Source: Geodermatophilus sabuli
GTDB taxonomy: Bacteria; Actinomycetota; Actinomycetes; Mycobacteriales; Geodermatophilaceae
Assembly: GCF_900215145.1 (NCBI RefSeq)
Contig: NZ_OBDO01000003.1
Span: forward strand, 341,305-405,304
Length of the DNA stretch: 64,000 nucleotides
Direction: 5' to 3'
Shown here: one piece after another, positions 33,486 through 42,972 of the stretch
Layout: every line of letters starts with the position of its first letter
How positions within the stretch are numbered: position 1 is the stretch's first letter
Made by a program: the position numbers and the translations under genes
The notes under the pieces: generated by a model
The model's input: the letters and a program-made list of their open reading frames with translations, nothing else
Told to the model about the DNA's origin: nothing
Databases searched by the model: none

Positions 33486-36263
33486 TCAGACGCCGGGGAC
33501 CCGCATCCGCCGGGGGCCGGGCTCCACCCGTGCCGTCGGCGGGCCGACACGCACCGCGGCCCCCGCGACCACCAGCGAGCGCCCTCCGTGCCAGGGGTTC
33601 GGCGGGCCGACGATCACCGGTTCCAGCCGCAGCTGCAGCACCTCGGGCAGGTCGTCGGCCAGCCGCGCCACCCGCAGCAGGAGGTCCTCCAGCGCCGCGA
33701 CGTCGACCGGCTCGGACCCGCGGTAGCCGTCGAGCAGCGGCCACGCCCGCGGCGCACGGACCAGCTCGGCGGCGTCCAGGTCGGTGAGCGGGAGGGTCCG
33801 GTAGGCGCGGTCACCGAGCAGGTCGGTGGCCACGCCGCCGAGGCCGAAGCTCACCAGCGCCCCGAAGGACGGGTCGTCGACGACCTCCACGACGGTGGCC
33901 ACGCCGGGGGCGGCCATCTCCTGCACGATCACCGGGTCGCCGGAGGGGATGGCGGCGAAGGCGGTCCGGACGGCGTCGGCGTCGGCCAGGTCCAGCCGCA
34001 CCCCGCCGAGGTCGGAGCGGTGCCGCAGCCACGGCGCCGTCGACTTGAGCACCACCGGGTAGCCGACGGCGTCGGCCGCGGCCACGGCGGCCTCGGCGTC
34101 GGTCACCGTGCGGGTGCCCAGCAGCGGCACGCCGTAGGCGGCCAGCAGGGCGATCGTCTCCTCGTCTGTGAGCGACCGCCCGCCGGGCTGTCCGTCCAGC
34201 ACGGACAGGACGACGTCGCGCGCCGCCCGCTCGTCGACGCCGGCCAGCTCGGGCACCTCCCCCACCGGACGGCGCCGCCAGCGGGCGTACTGCGCCACCT
34301 TCGCCAGGGCGATGACGGCGCGCTCCGGCGTGGAGTACGAGGGCACCGAGCCACGGTCGGGCATCCCCTCCTCGCCGGGGACGGCCAGCTCCGGCGGGAT
34401 GCCCTCGGTGGAGAGGAAGGTCGCGACGACCGGCTTGCCGGCGTCCCGGGCCACCTCCCGCAGCGCCCGACCGAACTCATCCGACCTGCGGCTCAGCGGA
34501 GGCAGGAACACCGCGATCACGGCATCGACCCCGGGGTCGCCGACGGCGTCCTGCAGGGCGGCGCGGAACTCCTCCGCCGTGCCACCGGCCCCGATGTCGG
34601 CGGGCGCCTCCCGGGCCAGCTGCAGCCCCTCCTCCAGGACCGCGTCGGCGACCAGCACGCCCATCGCGGTGGAGTTGCCGACCACGGCGACCCGGTCGCC
34701 CTCCGGCAGGGGCTGGTGGGCCAGCAGCGTGCCGACGTCGAACAGCTGCGCCAGGGTGTCCACGCGGATGACGCCGGCGGAGGCGAACAGCGCCGCCACC
34801 GACTCCTCCGGCACCGCCACCGACGTCCCGGCCAGGCCCTCGGTCATGCGGACGTGCCGGCCGCTCTTGACCGCCACCACCGGCTTGTCACGCCCCACCC
34901 GGCGGGCCAGCCGGGCGAACTTGCGGGGGTTCCCGAAGCTCTCCAGGTGCAGCATCACGACCTCGGTCCCGGGGTCGGTGGCCCAGTACTGCAGCAGGTC
35001 GTTGCCGCTGACGTCGGCGCGGTTGCCGGCGGAGACGAAGCTGGACAGGCCGATGTTGCGGGTGCGCGCCTGCTCCATCAGGGCCGACCCGAGCGCACCG
35101 GACTGCGCGAAGAAGCCCACCCGGCCGCGCCCCGGGATCCGCGGCGCCAGGCTGGCGTTGAGCCGCACCGAGGTGTCGGTGTTCACGATGCCCAGGCAGT
35201 TGGGCCCGACCACCCGCATCCCCGACGCCCGGGCGCTGGCCACCAGGGCCCGCTCGGCGACCCGCCCCTCCGGGCCGGACTCGCCGAACCCGCCGGAGAT
35301 GACCACCAGCCCGCGGACCCGCTTGCGCCGGCAGGCCTCCACCACGTCGGCCACCTCGTCGGCGGGCACCGCCAGGACGGCGAGGTCGACGTCGTCGGGG
35401 ATGGCCTCGATCGACGCGTACGCCGGGACGCCCCGGACATGCCGGGCGCCGGGGTTGACCGGGTACACCGGACCACGGAAGCCGTAGTCCAGCAGGTGCA
35501 GCAGGACGGCGTGGCCGATCTTGTCCGCGTCGTTGCTCGCCCCCACCACGGCGACCGACGACGGCGTCAGAAGCCGGGCGATCGAGCGGGACTCGCTGCG
35601 CTGCTCGCGCTCGTAGAGCACCGCGAGCGCGGTCTCGGTGGGCGCGATCGGGAAGGTCAGGTGGACCACGCCCTCCTCGTACGTGCGCTTCGGCGTGTAC
35701 CCGGCGTCGAGGAAGACCCGGACCATCCGGTTGTTCTGCGCCAGCACCTCGGCGACGAACCGCTCGATGCCCCGCTCCCGTGCCGCGGCGGCCAGGTGCT
35801 CCAGCAGCACCGAGCCCAGGCCGCGGCCCTGGTGGGCGTCCTCGATGAGGAAGGCCACCTCGGCGTCACTGGTGTCCGGGTACCGGTCGTAGCGGCCGAC
35901 GCCGATGACCTGGTCGCCGAGGACCAGCACGAAGGCCACCCGGGAGTCGTGGTCGACGTGGGTGAACCGGTGCAGGTCGCGGTCGGACAGCCGCTTCATC
36001 GGGCCGAAGAAGCGGTAGTAGCGGGTCTGGTCGGAGCTGCGGTCCATGAGCCCGACCAGCGCCTCGGCGTCGTCGGGACGGATCGGGCGCAGGTGCAGCG
36101 TGCCGCCGTCGGCGGCGATGATGTCGGCCTCCCAGTGGGCGGGGGACTGCGGCGCGGCGGGCTCGTCGGGGCCGGACGGCCCCCCAGCAGCGCCCGCGGC
36201 CCCGTCCAGAGGCTCGCCACGAGCCTGCGAGTGGTGAGGAGGACGGGGTCCTTTCTCAGTCAC
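33486..36263 (-). CDS. PatA-like protein lysine acetyltransferase (GNAT plus acyl-CoA synthetase-like domains)
   Basis: 925 residues. After an N-terminal segment derived from a hairpin repeat (about 5-21), a GNAT domain (about 50-215) shows EVAFLIEDAHQGRGLGSVLLEHLA. Next is a CoA-binding Rossmann domain (VAVVGASNDADKIGHAVL) and succinyl-CoA-ligase-like domains, ending in an ATP-grasp domain (GVPLLGTRTVTDAEAA, HRSDLGGVRLDL). The catalytic His motif S-H-T-G of ADP-forming acetyl-CoA synthetases appears lost: the aligned stretch reads MTEGLAGTSVAV. That is typical of Pat acetyltransferases, whose large domain is regulatory. The expected role is to acetylate and switch off acetyl-CoA synthetase. 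GTG start overlaps the acuC stop by eight bases. Confidence 0.85.
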   Translation of the reverse strand: MTEKGPRPPHHSQARGEPLDGAAGAAGGPSGPDEPAAPQSPAHWEADIIAADGGTLHLRPIRPDDAEALVGLMDRSSDQTRYYRFFGPMKRLSDRDLHRFTHVDHDSRVAFVLVLGDQVIGVGRYDRYPDTSDAEVAFLIEDAHQGRGLGSVLLEHLAAAARERGIERFVAEVLAQNNRMVRVFLDAGYTPKRTYEEGVVHLTFPIAPTETALAVLYEREQRSESRSIARLLTPSSVAVVGASNDADKIGHAVLLHLLDYGFRGPVYPVNPGARHVRGVPAYASIEAIPDDVDLAVLAVPADEVADVVEACRRKRVRGLVVISGGFGESGPEGRVAERALVASARASGMRVVGPNCLGIVNTDTSVRLNASLAPRIPGRGRVGFFAQSGALGSALMEQARTRNIGLSSFVSAGNRADVSGNDLLQYWATDPGTEVVMLHLESFGNPRKFARLARRVGRDKPVVAVKSGRHVRMTEGLAGTSVAVPEESVAALFASAGVIRVDTLAQLFDVGTLLAHQPLPEGDRVAVVGNSTAMGVLVADAVLEEGLQLAREAPADIGAGGTAEEFRAALQDAVGDPGVDAVIAVFLPPLSRRSDEFGRALREVARDAGKPVVATFLSTEGIPPELAVPGEEGMPDRGSVPSYSTPERAVIALAKVAQYARWRRRPVGEVPELAGVDERAARDVVLSVLDGQPGGRSLTDEETIALLAAYGVPLLGTRTVTDAEAAVAAADAVGYPVVLKSTAPWLRHRSDLGGVRLDLADADAVRTAFAAIPSGDPVIVQEMAAPGVATVVEVVDDPSFGALVSFGLGGVATDLLGDRAYRTLPLTDLDAAELVRAPRAWPLLDGYRGSEPVDVAALEDLLLRVARLADDLPEVLQLRLEPVIVGPPNPWHGGRSLVVAGAAVRVGPPTARVEPGPRRMRVPGV
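36198..36251 (-). repeat. Hairpin repeat, copy A (in the PatA-like gene)
   Basis: 54 bases with outer stem CCCCGTCC (read on the minus strand) paired with GGACGGGG and the shared core CACCACTCGCAGGCTCG. It lies four codons inside the acetyltransferase gene and is translated as PPHHSQARGEPLDG. Copies B and C are at 46980 and 48958. The stem sequence differs from the other copies yet remains paired. Confidence 0.75.
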
Positions 36264-37437
36264 GGGGGTCGTCCGGGTCGAGGCCGAAGTACGGGAAGGC
36301 CGCCCGCCGGGTGCGGGAGATGGCGCGGTCGACCCGGGACTCGGTGAACGGGTCCCAGCGCGAGAAGCCGGTGTAGCCGCCCTCGGTCATGTGCGTCGGC
36401 GGCCGCGCGCGCAGGCCACGCCGGACGACGTCCTCCCGCCACGACTCGGGGATCTCCGTGGCCGGGTCCAGCCGGTCGCCGCTGGCCTCCGCGATCAGGT
36501 GGGTCCAGGCGCGGGGCACGCACCGGACCAGGCCGTACCCGCCCCCGCCCAGGGCCAGCCAGCGGCCGTCGCAGATCTCGTGGGCCAGCTCGTGCAGGAC
36601 GCGGTAGCTGGCCCGCTGGCCGTCGACGGTGAGGGAGAGGTCGGCGAGAGGGTCCTCGTGGTGGGCGTCGCACCCGCACTGGGTCACGATGATCTCCGGC
36701 TGGAACGCCTTCAGCACGCTGGGCACCACGGCGTGGAAGGCCCGCAGCCAGCCGGAGTCGTCGGTGCCGTTGGGCAGGGGCAGGTTGACCGCGCTGCCGA
36801 GTGCCTTCTCCGGGTCGCCGGTCTCCTCCGGGTAGCCGGTGCCGGGGAACAGGGTCAGCGGCGTCTGGTGGACGCTGACGGTGAGCACCCGCGGGTCGTC
36901 GTAGAAGGCGGCCTGGACGCCGTCCCCGTGGTGGACGTCGATGTCGACGTAGGCGATCCGCTGGTGGCCCTGCGCGAGCAGCCAGGCGATGGCGACCGCG
37001 GCGTCGTTGAAGACGCAGAACCCGGACGCGCGTTCGCGCATGGCGTGGTGCAGGCCCCCGGAGATGTTCACCGCGTGCTGGGCGGTGCCCGCGTGCACCT
37101 GCTGGGCGGCGAGCACACTCCCGCCGGTGATCAGCGCGGCGGCGTCGTACATGCGCTCGAAGATGGGGTTGTCCGCCGTCCCGAGGCCGAAGCCGATGTC
37201 GGGCTCGGCCGGGGCGCGCCGCACCGCGTCCAGGTAGGCCGGGTCGTGCACGAGCGTGAGCAGGTCCACGTCGGCCGGGGTCGGCTTCAGCACCCGCAGC
37301 CGGTCGGAGGCCAGGACGCCGAGTGAGTCGGCCAGTCGCATCGTGAGGTCCAGCCGGACCGGGTGGAGGGGGTGGTCCCCGCCCATCGTGTAGCCGAGCA
37401 GCGCGTCGTCCCAGACGACCGCGATCGAGTCACTCAC
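36256..37437 (-). CDS. acuC: Acetoin utilization protein AcuC, class II-like protein deacetylase
   Basis: 393 residues from GTG 37437. Histone-deacetylase fold with [21 protein letters not shown] near residue 127, the zinc site [13 protein letters not shown] (Asp and His ligands) near 164, [14 protein letters not shown] near 245 and LGGGGYGLV near 285. AcuC removes acetyl groups from acetyl-CoA synthetase, restoring its activity. The gene overlaps the PatA-like acetyltransferase by eight bases, so writer and eraser of the same modification are made from one transcript. Confidence 0.92.
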   Translation of the reverse strand: MSDSIAVVWDDALLGYTMGGDHPLHPVRLDLTMRLADSLGVLASDRLRVLKPTPADVDLLTLVHDPAYLDAVRRAPAEPDIGFGLGTADNPIFERMYDAAALITGGSVLAAQQVHAGTAQHAVNISGGLHHAMRERASGFCVFNDAAVAIAWLLAQGHQRIAYVDIDVHHGDGVQAAFYDDPRVLTVSVHQTPLTLFPGTGYPEETGDPEKALGSAVNLPLPNGTDDSGWLRAFHAVVPSVLKAFQPEIIVTQCGCDAHHEDPLADLSLTVDGQRASYRVLHELAHEICDGRWLALGGGGYGLVRCVPRAWTHLIAEASGDRLDPATEIPESWREDVVRRGLRARPPTHMTEGGYTGFSRWDPFTESRVDRAISRTRRAAFPYFGLDPDDPRD

Positions 37438-37605
37438 CAGCTCTCCTCGCTGACGCGCGGGACGGGCGGGGCCGCCGGCGACCCCCGGACCGCTTCGGGT
37501 GCGACGCTACCGCCGGCGCACCGTTCCCGACCTCTGAGCGTGCCGCCGCGTGACCCGGTCCACGAGCGCTCCCCCGTACCATCAGGGGAGACACGGAGGA
37601 GAGCT

Positions 37606-38313
37606 GTGAACGACCTCATCGACACCACCGAGATGTACCTCCGGACGATCTTCGAGCTGGAGGAGGAGGGGATCGTCCCCCTCCGCGCGCGCATCGCCGA
37701 GCGGCTGCACCAGAGCGGCCCGACCGTCAGCCAGACGGTCGCCCGGATGGAGCGCGACGGCCTGCTGACCGTCGAGGGCGACCGGCACCTGCAGCTGTCC
37801 GACCAGGGGCGGCAGCTGGCCACCGCGGTCATGCGCAAGCACCGGCTGGCCGAGTGCCTGCTCGTCGACGTCATCGGCCTGGACTACGCCGACGTCCACG
37901 AGGAGGCGTGCCGCTGGGAGCACGTCATGAGCGAGGCCGTGGAGCGCAAGCTGCTCAGCCTGCTCGGCAACCCGACCGTCTCGCCGTTCGGGAACCCGAT
38001 CCCGGGGCTGGACGCGCTCGGTGGCGAGACCTCGGCCGTGCTGGACTCGCTGACCCTGCTGTCCACCACGGCCACCCCCGACGGGCGCCGCGTGGAGATC
38101 AAGCGGATCAGCGAGCAGCTGCAGGAGGACTCCGACCTCATGCGCGCGCTCGCCGACCAGGGTCTGCGCCCCGGCGCGACCGTGGTGGCCCAGCTGGTCG
38201 CCGGCACGGTCAGCGTGGACGGAGAGTTGCTGCCCGCCGGCGTGGCCCAGCACGTGTTCGTCAGCGCGCTGGACGAGGAGCTCGCGCCCGTCGAGGCCGT
38301 ATCCCGGCTCTGA
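37606..38313 (+). CDS. ideR: Iron-dependent repressor IdeR (DtxR family)
   Basis: 235 residues from GTG 37606 after ACGGAGGA. The N-terminal winged HTH and dimer region is nearly the IdeR archetype: [71 protein letters not shown] and [14 protein letters not shown], carrying the metal-site Met, Cys, His and Glu residues. The C-terminal SH3-like domain is present ([20 protein letters not shown]). It binds Fe2+ and represses iron uptake; a matching operator is found 8 kb upstream at the siderophore transporter operon. Confidence 0.94.
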   Translation: MNDLIDTTEMYLRTIFELEEEGIVPLRARIAERLHQSGPTVSQTVARMERDGLLTVEGDRHLQLSDQGRQLATAVMRKHRLAECLLVDVIGLDYADVHEEACRWEHVMSEAVERKLLSLLGNPTVSPFGNPIPGLDALGGETSAVLDSLTLLSTTATPDGRRVEIKRISEQLQEDSDLMRALADQGLRPGATVVAQLVAGTVSVDGELLPAGVAQHVFVSALDEELAPVEAVSRL

Positions 38314-38404
38314 GCCGGCCCGGCCCGCGACGCGGGGACGGCGGGGCGGTCGGGCTCACTACGGTGGGCCCGACCGCCCGACCGGACCACCAGAGAGAGC
38401 CCGC

Positions 38405-40567
38405 GTGAGCCAGCCTCCGGCCCCGTTCCACCCGTCCTCCCCCACCCCGGACGACGCCGCCGCGGGCGCCCCCGCGCACGCCGCCCCGGGGGCCCCCGCG
38501 CACGCCGCCCCGGGGGCCGTCACCCCGCCCACCTCGCCGTTCGCTGATCTGGCCGCCTTCGTCGCCCTCCCCCGCGTGGCCGGCCTCGCGCTCTCGCCCG
38601 ACGGCCGGCGGCTGGCGATCTCGGTGCAGACGCTGGATCCCGAGGGCACGAAGTGGCAGTCGGCCCTGTGGGAGGTCGACCCGGAGGGCCGGCGCCCGGC
38701 CCGCCGGCTCACCCGCAGCGCGCCGGGCGAGTCCGCGCCGGCGTTCGCGCCGGACGGGTCGCTGCTGTTCACCTCCGCCCGGCCCGATCCCGGCGCCAAG
38801 CGCAACGGTGAGGACCCGAAGCCCGCGCTGTGGGCCCTGCCCCCCGACGGCGGCGAGGCCCGGCCGGTGGTGGTCCACCCGGCCGGGATCGGGGGCTTCG
38901 CGGTGGCGGCCGACACCGGCGAGGTCGTGGTCGTCGCCGCAGCCATGCCCGGTGCCGCGGACGCCGAGGCCGAGACCGCCCGCCGCGCGCAGCGCAAGGA
39001 GGCCGGGGTCAGCGCGATCCTGCACGAGGCCTATCCGGTCCGGCACTGGGACTCCGACCTCGGGCCCGCGGCGCCGCACCTGTTCTGGGCCGGCCGGCTG
39101 CCCGCGGACCCACCCGCCGGCGCGCCCGCCGAGCCCCCCGTCCTGCGCGACCTGACGCCGGACGTCGTCCCGCCGGACGAGGCCGGGGACTCCCCGGCGC
39201 TGTCCCCCGACGGCCGGCTGGTGGTCCGCGTCGAGCCGGTGCCCGACGGACCGGCCGGCCGCCGCGACCGTCTGGTCGTGCTCGAGACCGCCACCGGGGA
39301 GGCCCGCGTGCTGGTCGACGACCCGCTGGCCGACGTCCACCCGGCCCGCTTCTCCCCCGACGGGACCGCGGTGGTGTGCGTGCGGGAGCGGCACCCGACC
39401 CACGCGGAGCCGCCGGACTACACGCTGCTGCACGTCGACGTCGCCACCGGGGAGGCCCGCGACCTCACCGCGGGCTTCGACCGCTGGCCCAGCGCCCCAC
39501 AGTTCTCCGCCGACGGCTCGGCGGTGTACTTCCTCGCCGACGATGACGGCCGGCACGCCGTCTTCCGGGTGCCGGTGGCCGGTGGGACGCCGGTGCGCCT
39601 CACCACGGACGGCGCCTACAGCGACCTGCAGGTGGCCCGCGACGGCAGCGCCCTGTACGCGCTCCGGTCGGCCTACGACGAGCCGCCAGCGCCCGTGCGG
39701 CTGGACCCGGAGACCGCCGGCCAGCACCCCGAGCCGCTGCCCAACCCCGGCATCCTCGACGCCCTCCCCGGCACCCTGCACGAGCTGAGCGCGACCGCGG
39801 CCGACGGCACCCGGGTGCAGTCCTGGCTGGTGCTGCCCGAGGGGGCCTCGGCCGAGAGTCCGGCTCCCCTGCTGCTGTGGGTCCACGGCGGTCCGCTGAT
39901 GAGCTGGAACTCGTGGTCCTGGCGCTGGTGCCCCTGGGTCATGGCCGCCCGCGGCTACGCCGTGCTGCTGCCCAACCCGGCACTGTCGCAGGGCTTCGGC
40001 CAGGAGTTCGTGCGACGTGGCTGGGGTGCCTGGGGCGAGGCGCCCTACACCGACCTCATGGCCGCCGTCGACGCCGCCGAGCAGCGGCCGGAGGTCGACG
40101 CCACGCGCACCGCGGCGATGGGTGGGTCCTTCGGCGGCTACATGGCCAACTGGATCGCGACCCAGACCGACCGGTTCCGGGCGATCGTCACCCACGCGAG
40201 CCTGTGGCACATCGACTCCTTCGTCGGCACCACCGACGCGGCGTACTTCTGGGAGAAGGAGTGGGGCGACCCGCTGCAGCAGCCCAAGCGCTACGAGCAG
40301 AACTCGCCGCACCGGTTCGCCGACGCCATCCGGACGCCGATGCTGGTCATCCACGGCGACCACGACTACCGGGTGCCGATCGGCGAGGCCCTGCGGCTCT
40401 GGTACGACCTGCAGAAGCGCGGGGTGCCGTCGCGGTTCCTGTACTTACCCGACGAGAACCACTGGGTGCTGACCCCGGGCAACTCGCGCGTCTGGTACGA
40501 GACGGTGCTGGCGTTCCTCGCCGAGCACGTGCTCGGCCAGGAGTGGGAGCGGCCCGAGCTGCTCTGA
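38405..40567 (+). CDS. S9 family prolyl oligopeptidase-like peptidase
   Basis: 720 residues from GTG 38405. The low-complexity leader contains two tandem GAPAHAAP units. A beta-propeller-like region (about 45-480) carries repeated LSPDGRRLA, FSPDGTAVV and FSADGSAVYF blades, followed by an alpha/beta hydrolase domain with nucleophile GGSFGGYMANW near residue 580, Asp in HGDHDYRVP near 657 and His in DENHWVL near 690. This is an acylaminoacyl/dipeptidyl-peptidase type serine peptidase. No signal peptide, so cytoplasmic. Its stop is six bases from the convergent DUF4192 gene. Confidence 0.9.
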   Translation: MSQPPAPFHPSSPTPDDAAAGAPAHAAPGAPAHAAPGAVTPPTSPFADLAAFVALPRVAGLALSPDGRRLAISVQTLDPEGTKWQSALWEVDPEGRRPARRLTRSAPGESAPAFAPDGSLLFTSARPDPGAKRNGEDPKPALWALPPDGGEARPVVVHPAGIGGFAVAADTGEVVVVAAAMPGAADAEAETARRAQRKEAGVSAILHEAYPVRHWDSDLGPAAPHLFWAGRLPADPPAGAPAEPPVLRDLTPDVVPPDEAGDSPALSPDGRLVVRVEPVPDGPAGRRDRLVVLETATGEARVLVDDPLADVHPARFSPDGTAVVCVRERHPTHAEPPDYTLLHVDVATGEARDLTAGFDRWPSAPQFSADGSAVYFLADDDGRHAVFRVPVAGGTPVRLTTDGAYSDLQVARDGSALYALRSAYDEPPAPVRLDPETAGQHPEPLPNPGILDALPGTLHELSATAADGTRVQSWLVLPEGASAESPAPLLLWVHGGPLMSWNSWSWRWCPWVMAARGYAVLLPNPALSQGFGQEFVRRGWGAWGEAPYTDLMAAVDAAEQRPEVDATRTAAMGGSFGGYMANWIATQTDRFRAIVTHASLWHIDSFVGTTDAAYFWEKEWGDPLQQPKRYEQNSPHRFADAIRTPMLVIHGDHDYRVPIGEALRLWYDLQKRGVPSRFLYLPDENHWVLTPGNSRVWYETVLAFLAEHVLGQEWERPELL

Positions 40568-40573
40568 GAGCAC

Positions 40574-41653
40574 TCACCCCGCTGCCCACACCTCGTCGGG
40601 GTCCTGCGCCGTCGCGGTGATCATCGCCCGCAGCTCGCGGGGCGGCAGGCAGGCGGCCAGCCCCTGGGCCAGCAACTGGGCGAAGGTGTAGGTCGGCCGG
40701 CTCTCCAGCGCCCGCTCCAGCGCGACGTTGGCCATCGCGCCGTCCCCCCGCAGCCACGCGCTCACCGCGAGGAGGGTGGCCGGCGCGGCGTCGAGCGGCG
40801 CCGGCGCCCGCCGGGTGCACTCGGTCCACAGCGTCTCGGCCGCGGCGGCGTCGTCCCCCAGGGCGAAGGTGAGGGCGCGGTCGCGCACCCGGACGTCGGC
40901 CAGCGCCCACACGACCCGCGCGACGTCCCGGTCCGACAGCCGGGCGCCGCCGGGCCCGCAGCGGCCCAGGACCCGGACGACGGTGTCCCAGGAGCGGCGG
41001 GCCTCGGCGTCCCGGTCGGCCTGTGCCGCCCGCGCGCGGCGGTCGACGTGCCGCCAGGTCAGGGCCTCCATCTCCGCCGCAGCCGGCCCCGGGATGCGGG
41101 CGATCCGCTCCTCGAGCGCCGCCCGGTGGCGCTCCACGACCACACCGGAGGCCACGGAGGCGACCGTCAGCTCGGGCACCCCGCCGGGCAGCAGCGTCCC
41201 GGCCGCGGGGGCGCAGCAGGGTTCCGGGCAGTCGTAGGACCACCACCGGCCCCGGCGGACCAGGATCGCGTCGGCGACCGGGATGCCGAGATCGGCGAGC
41301 GCGACCACCGCGTCGTGCACGACGTCGCGGTGCGGCAGCCCGGCCACCGTCGCCCCGGGCGGCTGGCCGGGCAGGGGCAGCAGGTCGTCGGGCGCCTCGG
41401 ACACGACCGCGACGACCACCGCCGCGGGGTCGTCCGTGGCGACGCTCCGGGCGAGCAGCCGGGTGGCCGGCGCCGACGTCCCCCGGACCGGGAGGTCGGC
41501 GCGCACGGTGAGGCCGACCCGGCGGCCGCTCTCGCCCCCGAGGGCGACCAGCAGCACGGACTCGTGCGGGTGGAAGCCGATGAGGGCAGGCAGCGCCGCG
41601 GCCACCTCACCGAGCTGGGAGATGCGGACCTCGGGGCGCGGGGTGTCGTCCAT
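40574..41653 (-). CDS. DUF4192 family protein
   Basis: 359 residues from ATG 41653. The family pattern is clear: ALPALIGFHPHESVLLVALGG near the start, then repeated mixed alpha/beta segments, a CPEPCCAPA cysteine patch near residue 150, and the helical C-terminal part ALTFALGDDAAAAETLWTECTRRAPAPL. DUF4192 proteins are common in Actinobacteria and have no established function. An ATG nine codons upstream is an alternative start. Convergent with the S9 peptidase. Confidence 0.85.
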   Translation of the reverse strand: MDDTPRPEVRISQLGEVAAALPALIGFHPHESVLLVALGGESGRRVGLTVRADLPVRGTSAPATRLLARSVATDDPAAVVVAVVSEAPDDLLPLPGQPPGATVAGLPHRDVVHDAVVALADLGIPVADAILVRRGRWWSYDCPEPCCAPAAGTLLPGGVPELTVASVASGVVVERHRAALEERIARIPGPAAAEMEALTWRHVDRRARAAQADRDAEARRSWDTVVRVLGRCGPGGARLSDRDVARVVWALADVRVRDRALTFALGDDAAAAETLWTECTRRAPAPLDAAPATLLAVSAWLRGDGAMANVALERALESRPTYTFAQLLAQGLAACLPPRELRAMITATAQDPDEVWAAG

Positions 41654-41748
41654 GCCGCCGACCCTCGTGGCCGGCGGCACCCGACGGGGCCGCGCACGGA
41701 GGACTGTGGACGGCGGCCGGGTCTGTGGAGGGCGCCGGCCGCCCTGTC

Positions 41749-42549
41749 TCAGCCCAGTGCCTCGTCCTGCACGCGGTAGGCCTCCGCCAGCCGGCCGGCG
41801 AACGCCTGCTCGTCGAGCGCTCCACCCTCCAGCACGGTCGTGGCCAGGGACATCACCCGGTCGCCGTCCTGCACGAACGCGACGAGCACGGGCGCGGTCA
41901 CCTGCCGGCCGTCGGGAGCGGTGGCGTCGACGGTCGCTGCGACCTCGACGGCGGCGTCCCCGAGGTCGGGCCGGCGCACCTCGCCGACGGTGACGGTGGC
42001 CGCCCCGTGCTCGGGCACGCTCGCCGACGCGGTCCGGCAGCCCTCCAGCGCACCGGTCACCGTGGCCACGGCGTCCCCGGCGGCGGACCCGGCGACGAGC
42101 CCCTGCACGGTCGCCTGCGCGCCCTCCAGCACCGCCTGGCCGGCGGCGGCGTCGACGCCCGCGGCGGCCGCGGCCTGCAGCTGCGTCAGGAGCGCCGCGC
42201 AGTCACCCAGGTCGAGCTCGGTGCCCGGGGGGACGCCGCCGGCCGGCAGACCGGAGGAGCGCAGCAGTTCCTCGGTCAAGGGCAGCACCGTAGCGCCGGG
42301 GGCGAACGCCGAGGCCGGCAGCAGCCCCTCGGCGAGGTCGACCGCCGGAGCCGACGTCGCCGCGGCCGGGTCGACGGCCGGGTCGGGGGCGGCGGCCTCC
42401 TGGATGCCGCCGCCCTGCCCGCACCCGGCCAGGACGCCCCCGGCGAGGAGCCCGGCCGCGAGGACGGCGCCCCGGCGGGAGCGGCGGCCCACCCGCAGCG
42501 CCCCGCCGCGGGCTCGCGCGTGGCGGAGGACAGCAGCGGGCTCTCTCAT
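41749..42549 (-). CDS. Secreted lipoprotein of unknown function
   Basis: 266 residues from ATG 42549. A basic leader and hydrophobic stretch end in lipobox L-A-G-C (Cys43), followed by an alanine/proline linker. The mature domain has two spaced Cys residues (LGDCAALL and LEGCRTA) and an alpha/beta pattern reminiscent of PknH-type extracellular sensor domains of mycobacterial lipoproteins, which is a guess. No operon partner; 42 bases downstream of the Dabb gene on the same strand. The ribosome site is weak. Confidence 0.7.
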   Translation of the reverse strand: MREPAAVLRHARARGGALRVGRRSRRGAVLAAGLLAGGVLAGCGQGGGIQEAAAPDPAVDPAAATSAPAVDLAEGLLPASAFAPGATVLPLTEELLRSSGLPAGGVPPGTELDLGDCAALLTQLQAAAAAGVDAAAGQAVLEGAQATVQGLVAGSAAGDAVATVTGALEGCRTASASVPEHGAATVTVGEVRRPDLGDAAVEVAATVDATAPDGRQVTAPVLVAFVQDGDRVMSLATTVLEGGALDEQAFAGRLAEAYRVQDEALG

Positions 42550-42591
42550 GCCGCCGACGGTAGCCGCCCGCGGCGGCCGACGCACCGGCCC

Positions 42592-42885
42592 TCAGACCTC
42601 GTACTGGGCCGCGATCCGCTGGGCCAGGTAGGGGGTGACGTGCTCGGCGATGACCTGCAGGTGCACGGGGTGCTCGGCGTAGCGCCGCCACGCCTCGACG
42701 TCGGGGAAGTCGGCGACCAGGGCGGTGTGCGCGTTGCCCTCGCGGAGACCGGCGTCGGGGCCGACGGCGAAGGAGGTCATCCCACCCACCTCCTCGGGCA
42801 ACCGCCGGAGCGCGGCCAGGGTGGTGGACCGGCGCTCCGGGTCGGCGTCGTCGGACCAGGTGAAGAGCACGACGTGGCGCAGCAT
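42592..42885 (-). CDS. Dabb (stress-responsive alpha/beta barrel) protein
   Basis: 97 residues from ATG 42885, behind GGTGGTGGG. The pattern MLRHVVLFTWSDDADPERR, SFAVGPDAGLREGNAHTALVADF and YAEHPVHLQVIAEHV is that of Dabb ferredoxin-like dimeric barrels. Members act in polyketide cyclisation or stress protection; the role here is unknown. It is divergent from the glycosyltransferase cluster with an 87-base gap. Confidence 0.87.
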   Translation of the reverse strand: MLRHVVLFTWSDDADPERRSTTLAALRRLPEEVGGMTSFAVGPDAGLREGNAHTALVADFPDVEAWRRYAEHPVHLQVIAEHVTPYLAQRIAAQYEV

Positions 42886-42972
42886 GCCCACCACCCTGTC
42901 AGGAGTGGCTGGCCCGGCGCAGCCGGGGAACCGGGACCGGCGCGTTCCCGGCGGAAGTTAGAGTCGCCGACC

